Assembly: GCA_947479085.1 (NCBI GenBank)
Contig: CANJYB010000003.1
Span: 186,001 to 250,000 of the forward strand
Length of the DNA: 64,000 bases
Source: Bacteroidota bacterium
Lineage (GTDB): Bacteria; Bacteroidota; Bacteroidia; 2-12-FULL-35-15
Reading direction: 5' to 3'
Under the pieces are notes generated by a model. That model saw only the letters and a program-made list of their open reading frames with translations, searched no databases and was not told the origin of the DNA. Below are positions 1 through 8,005 of the stretch, in pieces. A program made the translations under genes and the position numbers. Position 1 is the stretch's first letter. Each line of letters starts with the position of its first letter.

Positions 1-843
1 AATGATTTCTTTTACGAATCATTTTCTTCATGGTTAATTCATCCAAGTTATATTTCAATGTATCTCAATGTGGCAATTGCCTGGTTGATTATCAATATTC
101 AAAGAGTAAAATTCTCTGAAAAACCTTATTCGTTTTTATTGGGATTAGTATTAATATTATTTTTCTCAGTGGCAATTCTGTTACTCTCCTCAAAATTAGG
201 AATAGTAACCTTGGTATTATTATTTATCGGATTCCTTTTGTTCTATTTGTTCTCCCGGAAAAAATATCTTATCGGTTTAATAGGTTTTACAATAATCGGA
301 GTTTCCATCTTTGCAGTCATGCGCTTTGTTCCTGAAGTATCGGGTCGTATTAATCGCGCTATTGATGCCGTTACCAACCCAACTGTGAACGAAGCAGAAG
401 TTGAAAGCTCTGCTGTTCGTTTGCTGGTATGGAGTGCTGCTAATGAGGTGGTATCTGATAATTTAATTGTTGGAGTAGGAACAGGTGATGCAAAAGATGA
501 GTTGATGAAAGTATATAAAGACCGAGGAATGACTGGCGCTTATGCCCATGAATTAAATGCCCATAATGAATATTACCAGGTATTTATTTCATTAGGCATT
601 ATTGGTTTTATCTTATTGCTTTCTAATCTTTATTTCCCTTTTGTAGTTGCATTAAGAAATGGTAACATCATATATTTTTTATTTTTATTGATTATCAGCT
701 TTAATTTTTTAACCGAATCAATGTTTGAAACACAGGCTGGAGTTATGTTTTATGCATTTTTTAATTCATTACTTTGTTTTTCCAAAAGAAATAAGCCTGA
801 AGAAATAGATTACATTCAGGTACCAACTATTACTAACCCTTAA
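1..843 (+). CDS. O-antigen ligase / polymerase family membrane protein (5' end outside window)
   Basis: The frame is open from the first base, so the gene starts before the window; the first internal ATG is at 58. The visible 280 residues are very hydrophobic, with several membrane segments separated by one long periplasmic loop. That loop carries a GVGTGD motif and then HNEYYQVFISLGIIG, the pattern of the Wzy_C/WaaL family, whose members join or polymerise lipid-linked glycans at the outer face of the inner membrane. A DegT aminotransferase and a sugar-phosphate transferase follow within 20 bases each, which fits a surface polysaccharide locus. Ligase versus polymerase cannot be decided from this part. 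Confidence 0.8.
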   Translation, partial: NDFFYESFSSWLIHPSYISMYLNVAIAWLIINIQRVKFSEKPYSFLLGLVLILFFSVAILLLSSKLGIVTLVLLFIGFLLFYLFSRKKYLIGLIGFTIIGVSIFAVMRFVPEVSGRINRAIDAVTNPTVNEAEVESSAVRLLVWSAANEVVSDNLIVGVGTGDAKDELMKVYKDRGMTGAYAHELNAHNEYYQVFISLGIIGFILLLSNLYFPFVVALRNGNIIYFLFLLIISFNFLTESMFETQAGVMFYAFFNSLLCFSKRNKPEEIDYIQVPTITNP

Positions 844-855
844 CTTTTATTATTT

Positions 856-2079
856 ATGATACCATTTTCACCACCTCGAATAGACCAACGAATAATTGAT
901 GAAGTAACCAAAGTTTTAAAATCAGGTTGGATTACCACCGGCCCCCGAACCAAGCAATTTGAGAAAGAACTGACTGCTTATTGTGGTAATAAAACAACGC
1001 TCTGTCTTAACAGTGCAACAGCGGGTTTGGAAATTATGCTTCGTTGGTTTGGGGTAAAAGAAGGTGATGAAGTTATTCTTCCTGCTTACACCTATTCAGC
1101 AACTGCTAATGTAATTATGCATTGCGGAGCCACTCCGGTTTTTGTTGATATAGATAAAGACGATTTTAATATTTCCGTTTCAGCAATTGAAAAAGCAATT
1201 ACCTCAAAAACCAAAGTAATTATGCCGGTTGATTTTGCCGGTTATCCTTGCAATTATGATGAATTGAATGCATTGGTAGTAAAGCATAAGGATATGTTTA
1301 ATCCTGAAACAGAAGAACAAAAAACACTGGGACGAATGTTGATTCTTTCCGATTCTGCTCATTCCTTTGGGGCTTGGTATAAAGGAAAACACGCAGGTTC
1401 GTTAACCGATGTTTCTGTCTTTTCTTTTCATGCAGTAAAAAATTTAACAACTGCTGAAGGAGGTTCAGTGGCTTTAAACCTTCCGGCTCCTTTTAATAAC
1501 GAAGAAGTATATAAAGCGCTTTGCGTGAAAACACTGCATGGGCAGGACAAAGATGCACTTGCCAAAACACAAAAGGGCAATTGGCGCTACGATATAGTGG
1601 AAGCCGGTTATAAATGTAACCTTACAGATATTATGGCTGTAATAGGAAGTATAGAATTGGAAAGGTACGACAGTGATACACTACCTAAACGTAAAAAGAT
1701 TTGTGAAACATATACCAACGCATTTAAAAATAAGAGCTGGGCACAATTGCCAGTTCAAATAGTTGCTAACCCTGATGATTCAATCACCGAATCCTGTTAC
1801 CATCTTTTTGCTTTAAGAATAAAAGGAATTACCGAAACGCAGCGCGATGCTATAATTAAAGAAATATTTGACTGCGAAGTTTCTGTAAATGTTCATTTTA
1901 TCCCAGTTCCAATGATGAGTTTTTATAAAAAGCAGGGGTATGATGTAAAAAATTATCCGGTAACGTTTGATAATTATTCACGCGAAATTTCACTTCCTGT
2001 TTTTTACGACCTAAGTGATGAAATGGTGAGCAAGGTAATTGAGGCAGTTATAAATTCAGTTGAAAAAGTAATTGGATAA
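856..2079 (+). CDS. DegT/DnrJ/EryC1/StrS-family PLP sugar aminotransferase
   Basis: A 407-residue fold-type I PLP enzyme that makes amino sugars (nucleotide-linked keto-sugar to amino-sugar). Visible features: the N-terminal SGWITTGP segment, a cofactor-contacting SDSAHSFGA motif at about 165-173 (D166, H169), and the Schiff-base lysine K195 in SFHAVKNLTTAEGG. Length is normal for the family. It starts 12 bases after the ligase gene and stops 6 bases before the sugar transferase, so the three form one transcription unit. The amino sugar is probably part of a surface glycan repeat; the exact substrate cannot be read from the sequence. Confidence 0.88.
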   Translation: MIPFSPPRIDQRIIDEVTKVLKSGWITTGPRTKQFEKELTAYCGNKTTLCLNSATAGLEIMLRWFGVKEGDEVILPAYTYSATANVIMHCGATPVFVDIDKDDFNISVSAIEKAITSKTKVIMPVDFAGYPCNYDELNALVVKHKDMFNPETEEQKTLGRMLILSDSAHSFGAWYKGKHAGSLTDVSVFSFHAVKNLTTAEGGSVALNLPAPFNNEEVYKALCVKTLHGQDKDALAKTQKGNWRYDIVEAGYKCNLTDIMAVIGSIELERYDSDTLPKRKKICETYTNAFKNKSWAQLPVQIVANPDDSITESCYHLFALRIKGITETQRDAIIKEIFDCEVSVNVHFIPVPMMSFYKKQGYDVKNYPVTFDNYSREISLPVFYDLSDEMVSKVIEAVINSVEKVIG

Positions 2080-2085
2080 CCTTAA

Positions 2086-2676
2086 ATGAAAAGACTTTTC
2101 GACATTCTTTTCTCTTTTATCGGATTAGTTATTCTCTTTCCTTTTTTTATTGTCATTGCCTTATTTATTGTTATTGATTCCAGGGGTGGAGTATTTTACA
2201 AACAAGTAAGAGTAGGCAAGGGGGGCAATGATTTTAAATTGTTCAAATTCCGGTCGATGAAAACCAATGCCGACAAAGGCAGCCTCCTTACAGTCGGGGG
2301 AAACGATAGCCGTATTACCCGCATTGGGTTGTTTATTCGTAAATACAAATTGGACGAATTGCCACAACTTATTAATGTTTTAATTGGAGACATGAGTTTG
2401 GTAGGGCCCCGCCCCGAAGTAAGAAGGTATGTCGATTTGTATAATGACTTGCAAAAACAAGTGCTTACCGTGAAACCCGGAATTACAGATTATGCAAGTA
2501 TTGAATACAGCAATGAAAATGAAATTCTTGGAAAGGCCGAAAATCCCGAACAGGTTTACATAAATGAAATAATGCCGGCCAAATTAAAACTCAATTTAAA
2601 ATATATTGCTGATCAAAGTTTTTCGACCGACCTTAAAATACTTTTCAAAACTATTCAAAAAGTAGCGAGCCATTAA
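2086..2676 (+). CDS. PglC-like initiating sugar-phosphate transferase (bacterial sugar transferase family)
   Basis: A 196-residue monotopic phosphoglycosyl transferase, the size of Campylobacter PglC rather than the longer WbaP type. Order of features: N-terminal re-entrant hydrophobic segment (about 1-30), KFRSM at 54-58, the catalytic Asp-Glu dyad D90/E91 in LDELPQL, and GDMSLVGPRPE shortly after. The family moves a sugar phosphate from a UDP-sugar to undecaprenyl phosphate, the first step in building a lipid-linked glycan. It is the last gene of the polysaccharide unit. Given the aminotransferase next door, a UDP-amino-sugar donor is plausible but not shown. Confidence 0.88.
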   Translation: MKRLFDILFSFIGLVILFPFFIVIALFIVIDSRGGVFYKQVRVGKGGNDFKLFKFRSMKTNADKGSLLTVGGNDSRITRIGLFIRKYKLDELPQLINVLIGDMSLVGPRPEVRRYVDLYNDLQKQVLTVKPGITDYASIEYSNENEILGKAENPEQVYINEIMPAKLKLNLKYIADQSFSTDLKILFKTIQKVASH

Positions 2677-2759
2677 AGACGATTTACTCTTTCGTCCAAT
2701 GTTACAATTTAGAGAAGAACAATTGAATTCCAATTATTAATTTAACATCATCAAATATA

Positions 2760-2861
2760 ATGAAAACCAACATAAAAGAATTCAAAAACGGAATGTATTT
2801 CGTGAGATTATTGGATGGAGATTCAAATGTTATTCATACTCAAAAACTGATTAAACAATAA
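2760..2861 (+). pseudogene. Remnant of a T9SS type A C-terminal sorting domain
   Basis: A 33-codon open frame encodes NGMYFVRLLDGDSNV followed by IHTQKLIKQ and a stop. This is the last beta-hairpin of a type A sorting domain and closely matches the end of the 1831-residue protein at 27185-32680 (KGMYFVRITDVEGNV, YTQRVIKE). The upstream part of the domain, including the usual YPNP motif, is absent in any frame I can read, and no cargo domain precedes it. It is best read as the 3' scar of a deleted secreted-protein gene. Confidence 0.75.
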
Positions 2862-2912
2862 AAGAGTACAATGTCGGATTAGATGTCCGATGTTGAAAGA
2901 CTGAAAATAAGA

Positions 2913-2950
2913 AGTCCTGTTTCGAAATTTCGAAGCAGGACTTTTTATTT
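2913..2950 (+). terminator. Intrinsic terminator after the polysaccharide unit / T9SS remnant
   Basis: Arms AGTCCTGTTTCGAA and TTCGAAGCAGGACT pair over 14 positions (one G-U) around a 2-base centre, followed by TTTTTATTT. It would end transcription from the upstream genes and may act in both directions, because the HTH gene on the minus strand stops at 2978. Confidence 0.8.
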
Positions 2951-2977
2951 GTTGGAACCGGTTATTTATAAAGAGTA

Positions 2978-3313
2978 TTATTTTTTCATTAATAGTTCAT
3001 TGATTTGTTTGAGGTAGAGGATTTCTTTTTTGAGAGATTCGATTTCAATGTTTTTAGATTCGATTAATTTTTCTGAATCGGATTGGGAATTTGTTTCTTC
3101 TTTTTTGAAATTCAACTCTTTTGAATAATGTTCAAAGAAGTCGTACTGAAGTGCAATGCTGAATTTTTTGAGAGAATCTAATTGCATGGAAGGGTAACTG
3201 TAAATTCGGCTGATGCTGCCGATGTGTAATTTTACATTTGCTGCCAGGTCGGTGACGGAAATTCTTTTTTCGTTTACTACTTGACGGATAAGGTTGCCTA
3301 TGTGTATGCTCAT
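2978..3313 (-). CDS. Small HTH plus coiled-coil protein, paralogue of the gene at 57023-57400
   Basis: 111 residues. The first ~65 look like a short XRE-type helix-turn-helix (ISVTDLAANVKLHIGSISRI). The last ~40 form a charged coiled coil with leucine/isoleucine heptads, suggesting a dimer. It aligns with the product at 57023-57400: both have an I-x-[IL]-G-[NQ]-[LM]-I start, the shared PSMQ motif, an ALxYxFF-type segment and the terminal coiled coil. A 13-unit, 21-bp tandem array (3378-3650) lies directly upstream. Binding of the protein to that array, and self-regulation, are inference. A TAAATTTG element on this strand (3338-3331) could be its -7 box. No precise family name can be given. 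Confidence 0.8.
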   Translation of the reverse strand: MSIHIGNLIRQVVNEKRISVTDLAANVKLHIGSISRIYSYPSMQLDSLKKFSIALQYDFFEHYSKELNFKKEETNSQSDSEKLIESKNIEIESLKKEILYLKQINELLMKK

Positions 3314-3330
3314 GGTTGAAAAATTTTGAA

Positions 3331-3338
3331 CAAATTTA
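3331..3338 (-). promoter_or_regulatory. Candidate -7 element for the HTH gene
   Basis: Minus-strand TAAATTTG matches the Bacteroidota TAnnTTTG -7 consensus, 18 bases before the ATG. No good TTG -33 element is seen at the usual distance, so a regulator bound at the adjacent array might be involved. Confidence 0.35.
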
Positions 3339-3377
3339 AGGAATAAATAAGAAGGGGGAGCTAAAATGGAAGGGGAA

Positions 3378-3650
3378 TTTAACGGAATGTGTTATGTTTT
3401 TAACAGTAATGGGGTAAATGTTAACAAAATGAAGGAATGGGTTCACGGAATGAAAGAATTGGTTCACGGAATGAAAGAATGGATTCACGGAATGAAAGAT
3501 GCGGTTCACGGAATCAGAGATGTGGTTAACGGAATGAGAGATTCGGTTCACGGAATGAAAGATGCGGTTCACGGAATTAAAAAAATGTTTAACGGAAATA
3601 AAAAAATGGTTAACAGAAATGATTAATGAATTGACAGAAATGAAAATGAG
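3378..3650. repeat. Tandem array A: 13 units of exactly 21 bp
   Basis: Units begin every 21 bases from 3378 to 3630 with no insertion or deletion. Consensus is GTTCACGGAATGAAAGA plus four variable bases. T at positions 2-3 and AC at 5-6 are the same in all units; the last four or five bases vary. Several units contain TTCA-N5-TGAA, a short dyad. Both strands stay open here because 21 is a multiple of three. In the forward frame the third codon positions are the most conserved while the first base of codon 2 varies, unlike a coding region. It sits immediately upstream of the HTH gene at 2978-3313. Nothing else was recognised between 3651 and 3850. Confidence 0.9.
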
Positions 3651-3850
3651 GCTGGGGATATGGAAAAGCAGAGGAGAGAAAAGGAAATATTGGGGTGTGA
3701 ATACAAAAAGCATTAAGGTGAAAATGAAAGAATGGTGTTGAAAGTAATAGGAGGTAGGGGATGTTTTAAATTAGGAAGATGGAGGTGGCACTTTGGAAGG
3801 CTCAGTGACCCCGCTTGTAATTTAGAGCATGGAATGAGGGAATGTATTTC

Positions 3851-3934
3851 GCCCTTTCAGGGCTGAGGCATACGATAGAGGAGTGGTTTTCAAAGGGCTT
3901 TGCCCTTTGCTAATGTATTATGCCCTTTCAGGGC
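3851..3934. repeat. REP-like palindromes GCCCTTTCAGGGC
   Basis: Two copies of GCCCTTTCAGGGC (3851-3863 and 3922-3934) flank a perfect hairpin CAAAGGGC-TTT-GCCCTTTG (3891-3909). Short dispersed palindromes of this type occur between Bacteroidota genes. No REP-associated transposase is present in the window. Confidence 0.6.
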
Positions 3935-3958
3935 TGGTAGTAAATGAGAATTCTAAAT

Positions 3959-4312
3959 TTAATGAAGTACTCTAATCTTTTTTAATTCTTCAACGGTAAC
4001 AGTTGGTGGGAATTCTCCTTTTTGAACTTTGGTGATTACGTATTTTGCACAATTTTGAGCATCTATTTTGGTTTTAAAACCATCGTTTCCGGGTATACCG
4101 GGGATAGAGGTTTGATGAATTATCATGGTGCCATCGGCATAAATATCGTAACCGTGTGTGTTGTTGGTACCGTCTGTAATTTTCCATTCGAACTTTGAGT
4201 TGGCATATTTTGTTGGCTCGGGGTGACGGGGTGTGGTGTCTTTTACATGCATTTGGGCATTGGCAGTGAAGGCAGTAATAAGGAGAGCGAAAAGGAAAAA
4301 TGTTTTTTTCAT
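3959..4312 (-). CDS. Small secreted protein of unknown function
   Basis: 117 residues with a clear Sec signal peptide (MKKTFFLFALLITAFTANAQ; cleavage expected after ANA-Q). The mature part, about 97 residues, is polar with no metal-binding or catalytic motif that I recognise. It has a FEWKITDGTNNTHGYDIYADG stretch followed by a mixed helix/strand C-terminus. It is divergent from the membrane protein at 4484. I do not recognise a family. Confidence 0.65.
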   Translation of the reverse strand: MKKTFFLFALLITAFTANAQMHVKDTTPRHPEPTKYANSKFEWKITDGTNNTHGYDIYADGTMIIHQTSIPGIPGNDGFKTKIDAQNCAKYVITKVQKGEFPPTVTVEELKKIRVLH

Positions 4313-4483
4313 AGGTTTAAATTTTATTTTTAATCAGTTTGTTATTTTTAGAAGAATGAATTCGGACAAAGTGAATAGATTTATTATTAATGGAACAAAA
4401 GTAAATGAAATACTGAATTTTCAAAAATATTTTTGGTTAAAAGGATTCATCTGTTTTATTCAATTATCTTCGCCCTATCAAAA

Positions 4484-4954
4484 ATGAAACCACTAAAAAA
4501 GTATTTTTTCCTGTTCGTTATTTTAGCTGCCTTGTTGGTGATAGGATTTTACAGGGATTTTGTTTTTAAAAATATCAATGCGCTGATGCAGGCCTGGGAT
4601 GAGGACATGGATTATGATATGCCGAGTTCGCTTGATTTTTTTAAAAATTATGAATACGGTACCTTAATTAATATAAAGTGGGGGCTTACTTTGGTGTTTT
4701 CGGTGGTTTACCTTTTTATATCTGTTATTACCATTAAACTGGTATTTAATAACAAGAAATATGTGAGACTTGCGGTGGCCACTTATATAGGAATAACTTT
4801 GATTTCAGGTTTTTTTATAGGTTTCGGGCATTTGTTTCATCCTCATTCGGAAAAAATGTATTCGCTGGCGAGGTACCTGATGGGTATGGTGCAATCGCCT
4901 GTGCTGCTGATGATATTGATACCGGCATTTATGCTGAATAAAAAGGAGGGTTAG
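4484..4954 (+). CDS. Exosortase-associated-type membrane protein (XrtF/XrtX-associated-like)
   Basis: The ATG at 4484 gives a 156-residue protein with a normal N-terminus (MKPLKKYFFLF). The upstream in-frame ATG at 4433 would add an unlikely 17-residue leader. Four membrane helices are visible, with a YRDFVFKN segment after the first and a final YLMGMVQSPVLLMILIPAF helix. From memory this order resembles the small membrane proteins found beside exosortases in Bacteroidota (exosortase F system-associated family). The only exosortase in the window is 54 kb away at 58278-58796. The family call is therefore tentative; integral membrane location is secure. Confidence 0.5.
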   Translation: MKPLKKYFFLFVILAALLVIGFYRDFVFKNINALMQAWDEDMDYDMPSSLDFFKNYEYGTLINIKWGLTLVFSVVYLFISVITIKLVFNNKKYVRLAVATYIGITLISGFFIGFGHLFHPHSEKMYSLARYLMGMVQSPVLLMILIPAFMLNKKEG

Positions 4955-4980
4955 ATTTTGGATTTTGGATTGTTGATTTC
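4954..4980. repeat. GATTTTGGATT-type low-complexity repeat
   Basis: GATTTTGGATTTTGGATT followed by GTTGATTTC, a simple repeat of the kind scattered between genes in this phylum. Related sequence lies inside the helicase gene near 62940-63080. Confidence 0.4.
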
Positions 4981-5018
4981 GGGTTAAGGATTTAGAAATT
5001 TCATCTAAATACTTTTCC

Positions 5019-5026
5019 TACTTTTG
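5019..5026 (+). promoter_or_regulatory. Candidate -7 element for glyA
   Basis: TACTTTTG matches TAnnTTTG and lies 71 bases before the glyA start. The matching -33 element is weak. Confidence 0.35.
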
Positions 5027-5097
5027 CAAAGAATCAGGATTTAGGAAAAAGGAATAGAACAATTAATAAAAGGTAATTTTAATAAAACAATATTTTA

Positions 5098-6369
5098 ATG
5101 GAAAAAGATACTGCAATTTTTGATTTAATAAAAGAAGAAAAGAAAAGACAGACGGTAGGTATAGAACTTATTGCATCGGAAAACTATGTGAGTGAGCAGG
5201 TGATGAAGGCGATGGGTTCGTTATTGACAAATAAATATGCAGAAGGGCTGCCGGGAAAAAGATATTACGGGGGATGTGAGGTGGTGGATAAGGTGGAGCA
5301 ACTGGCTATTGACAGGGCAAAAAAGTTATTTAATGCAGAGTGGGTAAATGTTCAACCCCATTCGGGAGCGCAGGCCAATGCGGCTGTGATGCTGGGTGTG
5401 CTGAAACCGGGTGATAAGATATTGGGTTTTGATTTATCTCACGGAGGGCATTTGACACATGGTTCACCGGTTAACTTTTCAGGGAAATTATATGTTCCGA
5501 GTTTTTACGGAGTGGAAGAGAAGACCGGACAAGTTGATTTTAATAAGGTGGAAGCAATAGCGATGAAGGAAAAACCGAAGTTGATTATTTGCGGAGCTTC
5601 CTCTTATTCGAGAGATTGGGATTATAAAAAACTGAGGAAGGTGGCAGATAAAGTGGGAGCGCTGCTGATGGCAGATATTTCGCACCCGGCAGGGCTGATA
5701 GCAAGAGGGTTGATGAATGACCCATTGCCTTATTGCCATATAGTAACTACTACTACGCATAAAACATTGAGAGGGCCAAGAGGAGGGATGATAATGATGG
5801 GGAAAGATTTTGCAAACCCTTGGGGAGAGAAGACACCGAAGGGAGAAATAAAAATGATGTCGCAGATATTGGATTCGGCTGTGTTTCCGGGTACGCAAGG
5901 GGGACCGCTTGAACATGTGATAGCTGCAAAGGCTGTGGCATTTGGAGAAGCGCTGGAAGATGAGTACATGAAATATTGTATTCAACTGATGAAAAATGCA
6001 AAGGTGATGGCCAAATGTTTTGTGGATAAAGGGTATAAAGTAATATCAGGGGGAACAGACAACCATTGTATGCTTATTGATTTGCGTTCGAAAAACCTGA
6101 CCGGGAAACTGGCAGAAAATACGTTGGTGAAAGCAGATATAACGGTGAATAAAAATATGGTTCCGTTTGATGATAAATCTCCATTTGTAACTTCGGGGAT
6201 ACGCGTGGGAACATCGGCAATAACTACCAGGGGGCTGAAGGAGAAACATATTCCGAAGATAGTTAACCTGATTGACAAAGTATTGATGAATGCGGAAAAC
6301 GAAAAAGTGATAGCAGAGGTGAAGAAAGAGGTGAATAAGATGATGAAGGATTATCCTTTGTTTGCTTAA
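5098..6369 (+). CDS. glyA: Serine hydroxymethyltransferase
   Basis: 423 residues, the usual length for bacterial SHMT. This cytosolic PLP enzyme interconverts serine and glycine while charging tetrahydrofolate with a one-carbon unit. Motifs: IELIASENY near the start (21-30), the LPGKRYYGG substrate region (51-59), [10 protein letters not shown] with D193 and H196 stacking on PLP, and the Schiff-base lysine K222 in [15 protein letters not shown]. All expected residues are present, so the enzyme should be active. It is a single-gene unit; its stop overlaps a candidate -33 element for the next gene. Confidence 0.97.
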   Translation: MEKDTAIFDLIKEEKKRQTVGIELIASENYVSEQVMKAMGSLLTNKYAEGLPGKRYYGGCEVVDKVEQLAIDRAKKLFNAEWVNVQPHSGAQANAAVMLGVLKPGDKILGFDLSHGGHLTHGSPVNFSGKLYVPSFYGVEEKTGQVDFNKVEAIAMKEKPKLIICGASSYSRDWDYKKLRKVADKVGALLMADISHPAGLIARGLMNDPLPYCHIVTTTTHKTLRGPRGGMIMMGKDFANPWGEKTPKGEIKMMSQILDSAVFPGTQGGPLEHVIAAKAVAFGEALEDEYMKYCIQLMKNAKVMAKCFVDKGYKVISGGTDNHCMLIDLRSKNLTGKLAENTLVKADITVNKNMVPFDDKSPFVTSGIRVGTSAITTRGLKEKHIPKIVNLIDKVLMNAENEKVIAEVKKEVNKMMKDYPLFA

Positions 6370-6390
6370 TCAAGTATTATATTAATTTTG
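6361..6390 (+). promoter_or_regulatory. Promoter for the E2 gene with a long leader
   Basis: TTTG (6361-6364), 18-base spacer, TAATTTTG (6383-6390): close to the Bacteroidota consensus TTTG-N19-TAnnTTTG. The predicted leader is about 185 bases. It contains a 29-codon open frame at 6445-6534 preceded by AAAAAGGAG, an unusually strong ribosome-binding-like site for this phylum. Whether this peptide is made is unknown. Confidence 0.5.
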
Positions 6391-6583
6391 CAAGCGAAAT
6401 GTTTAAAAAATTGAAACAAATAGAAGCATAGAAAAAGGAGACATATGAAAAATAAATTTTTTTCACATAGCTATATCAGAAAAGAAGTTTCTTTTAGAAT
6501 GTTTCGAGAGGGAATAAAAAATTTGATCACTTAGAGACATAAAAAAATATAAAAAGATTTATCAGAATAAATAATTAAGGAAG

Positions 6584-7900
6584 ATGCCACAAGTAGAATT
6601 GATAATGCCAAAAATGGGAGAGAGTGTTGCAGAAGCAACCATCATTAAATGGCTAAAAAAAGAAGGAGATAAAATAGCAGCAGATGAAATAGTGCTGGAG
6701 ATAGCTACTGATAAAGTAGATTCGGAAATACCATCGACTGCAGAAGGGACGTTGATAAAAAGATTGTTCAATGAAGGAGATGTGGTGCAGGTAGGAAAAG
6801 CTATTGCGATTATTTCAACTGATGCGAATGCTGCAGCGGATGTGCCGGAAACAAAAGCGCCTGTAAAAACAGAAACAAAAACTGTACAGAAAGAACTAGC
6901 TGCAACAGCAGTAGCTGAGGTGGAAACCATAGAACGAACTTCGAGTTCAGGGAAATTCTATTCTCCGTTGGTAAGAAATATAGCGAAAGCAGAAGGGATA
7001 GCGATGACAGAGCTGGAGAATATTTCGGGAACGGGAGCAAACGGAAGAGTTACTAAAAATGATATCCTTTCCTATATTCCGAATAAAGGAAAACAAGCGC
7101 AACCCGCTAAAGTTGAAGTTCAACCGCAGGTGCAAGCAGTGGCAACATCGAATGGAACAACCCACGCGAAACCGGCAGTAAGTTTATCGGCAGGAGATGA
7201 GGTTATAGAAATGGACAGGATGCGGAAACTGATAGCGGACCACATGGTGATGAGTAAACATACTTCTCCGCATGTGACCTCTTTTGTGGAAGCAGATGTG
7301 ACCAATGTGGTGAAATGGAGAGAAAAAGTGAAAGCGAATTTTGAAAAGAGGGAAGGAGAGAAGCTTACGTTTACACCTATATTTATAGAGGCTTTAGCAA
7401 AAGCGATAAAAGATTTTCCGATGATTAATATTTCAGTGGATGGCACAAACATTATTAAAAAGAAAAATATAAATATAGGGATGGCAACCGCATTGCCGTC
7501 AGGAAACCTGATAGTTCCGGTAATAAAAAATGCAGATACGTTGAACCTTGTTGGAATAACCAAGCAGGTAAACGACCTTGCAGGAAGAGCAAGAAAAGGA
7601 AAACTTACTCCTGATGATATGGCAGGAGGTACTTATACCATATCGAATGTTGGTTCGTTCGGGAATGTGATGGGAACTCCTATTATTAATCAGCCGCAGG
7701 TGGCGATACTTGCTGTGGGTGTGATAAAGAAAAAACCTGCAGTAATAGAAACACCTGATGGAGACTTAATAGGTGTCCGTCATTTTATGTTCCTTTCTCA
7801 TTCATACGATCATCGTGTGGTGGATGGTTCATTGGGAGGACAATTTGTGAGAAGAGTTGCAGATTACCTGGAGCAATGGGATATTAACCGGGAGTATTAA
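6584..7900 (+). CDS. 2-oxoacid dehydrogenase dihydrolipoamide acyltransferase (E2)
   Basis: 438 residues with complete E2 order: lipoyl domain (1-77) with lipoylated lysine K44 in EIATDKVDSE; an Ala/Pro/Lys-rich linker; E3-binding peripheral domain (about 124-163, YSPLVRNIAKAEGI...GTGANGRVTKNDI); and the catalytic chloramphenicol-acetyltransferase-like domain (about 205-435) with H410 and D414 in SYDHRVVDG. It forms the core of a pyruvate, branched-chain or 2-oxoglutarate dehydrogenase complex. One lipoyl domain and the sequence style favour a branched-chain or generic E2. E1 and E3 genes are not in the window, so the substrate is undecided. Confidence 0.9.
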   Translation: MPQVELIMPKMGESVAEATIIKWLKKEGDKIAADEIVLEIATDKVDSEIPSTAEGTLIKRLFNEGDVVQVGKAIAIISTDANAAADVPETKAPVKTETKTVQKELAATAVAEVETIERTSSSGKFYSPLVRNIAKAEGIAMTELENISGTGANGRVTKNDILSYIPNKGKQAQPAKVEVQPQVQAVATSNGTTHAKPAVSLSAGDEVIEMDRMRKLIADHMVMSKHTSPHVTSFVEADVTNVVKWREKVKANFEKREGEKLTFTPIFIEALAKAIKDFPMINISVDGTNIIKKKNINIGMATALPSGNLIVPVIKNADTLNLVGITKQVNDLAGRARKGKLTPDDMAGGTYTISNVGSFGNVMGTPIINQPQVAILAVGVIKKKPAVIETPDGDLIGVRHFMFLSHSYDHRVVDGSLGGQFVRRVADYLEQWDINREY

Positions 7901-8005
7901 TTGCGGGAGGTGAGTTTTAAGGGTATTGAAAAGACACATATAAAGCTGAGTTGGTTCCTTACGAACGTATAGTTTTAACAAGAAAATTCTTAGTACTTTA
8001 TTCCG

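Noticed and set aside
3378..3650. CRISPR array
   Set aside because: Units are too short (21 bp), there are no unique spacers of ~30 bp, and no cas genes are in the window. The same holds for the other arrays.
3336..3713. Long open frames on both strands across array A
   Set aside because: They arise from a period divisible by three; substitutions avoid third positions, opposite to coding.
5488..5985. Minus-strand open frames within glyA
   Set aside because: Shadow of a fully supported enzyme gene.
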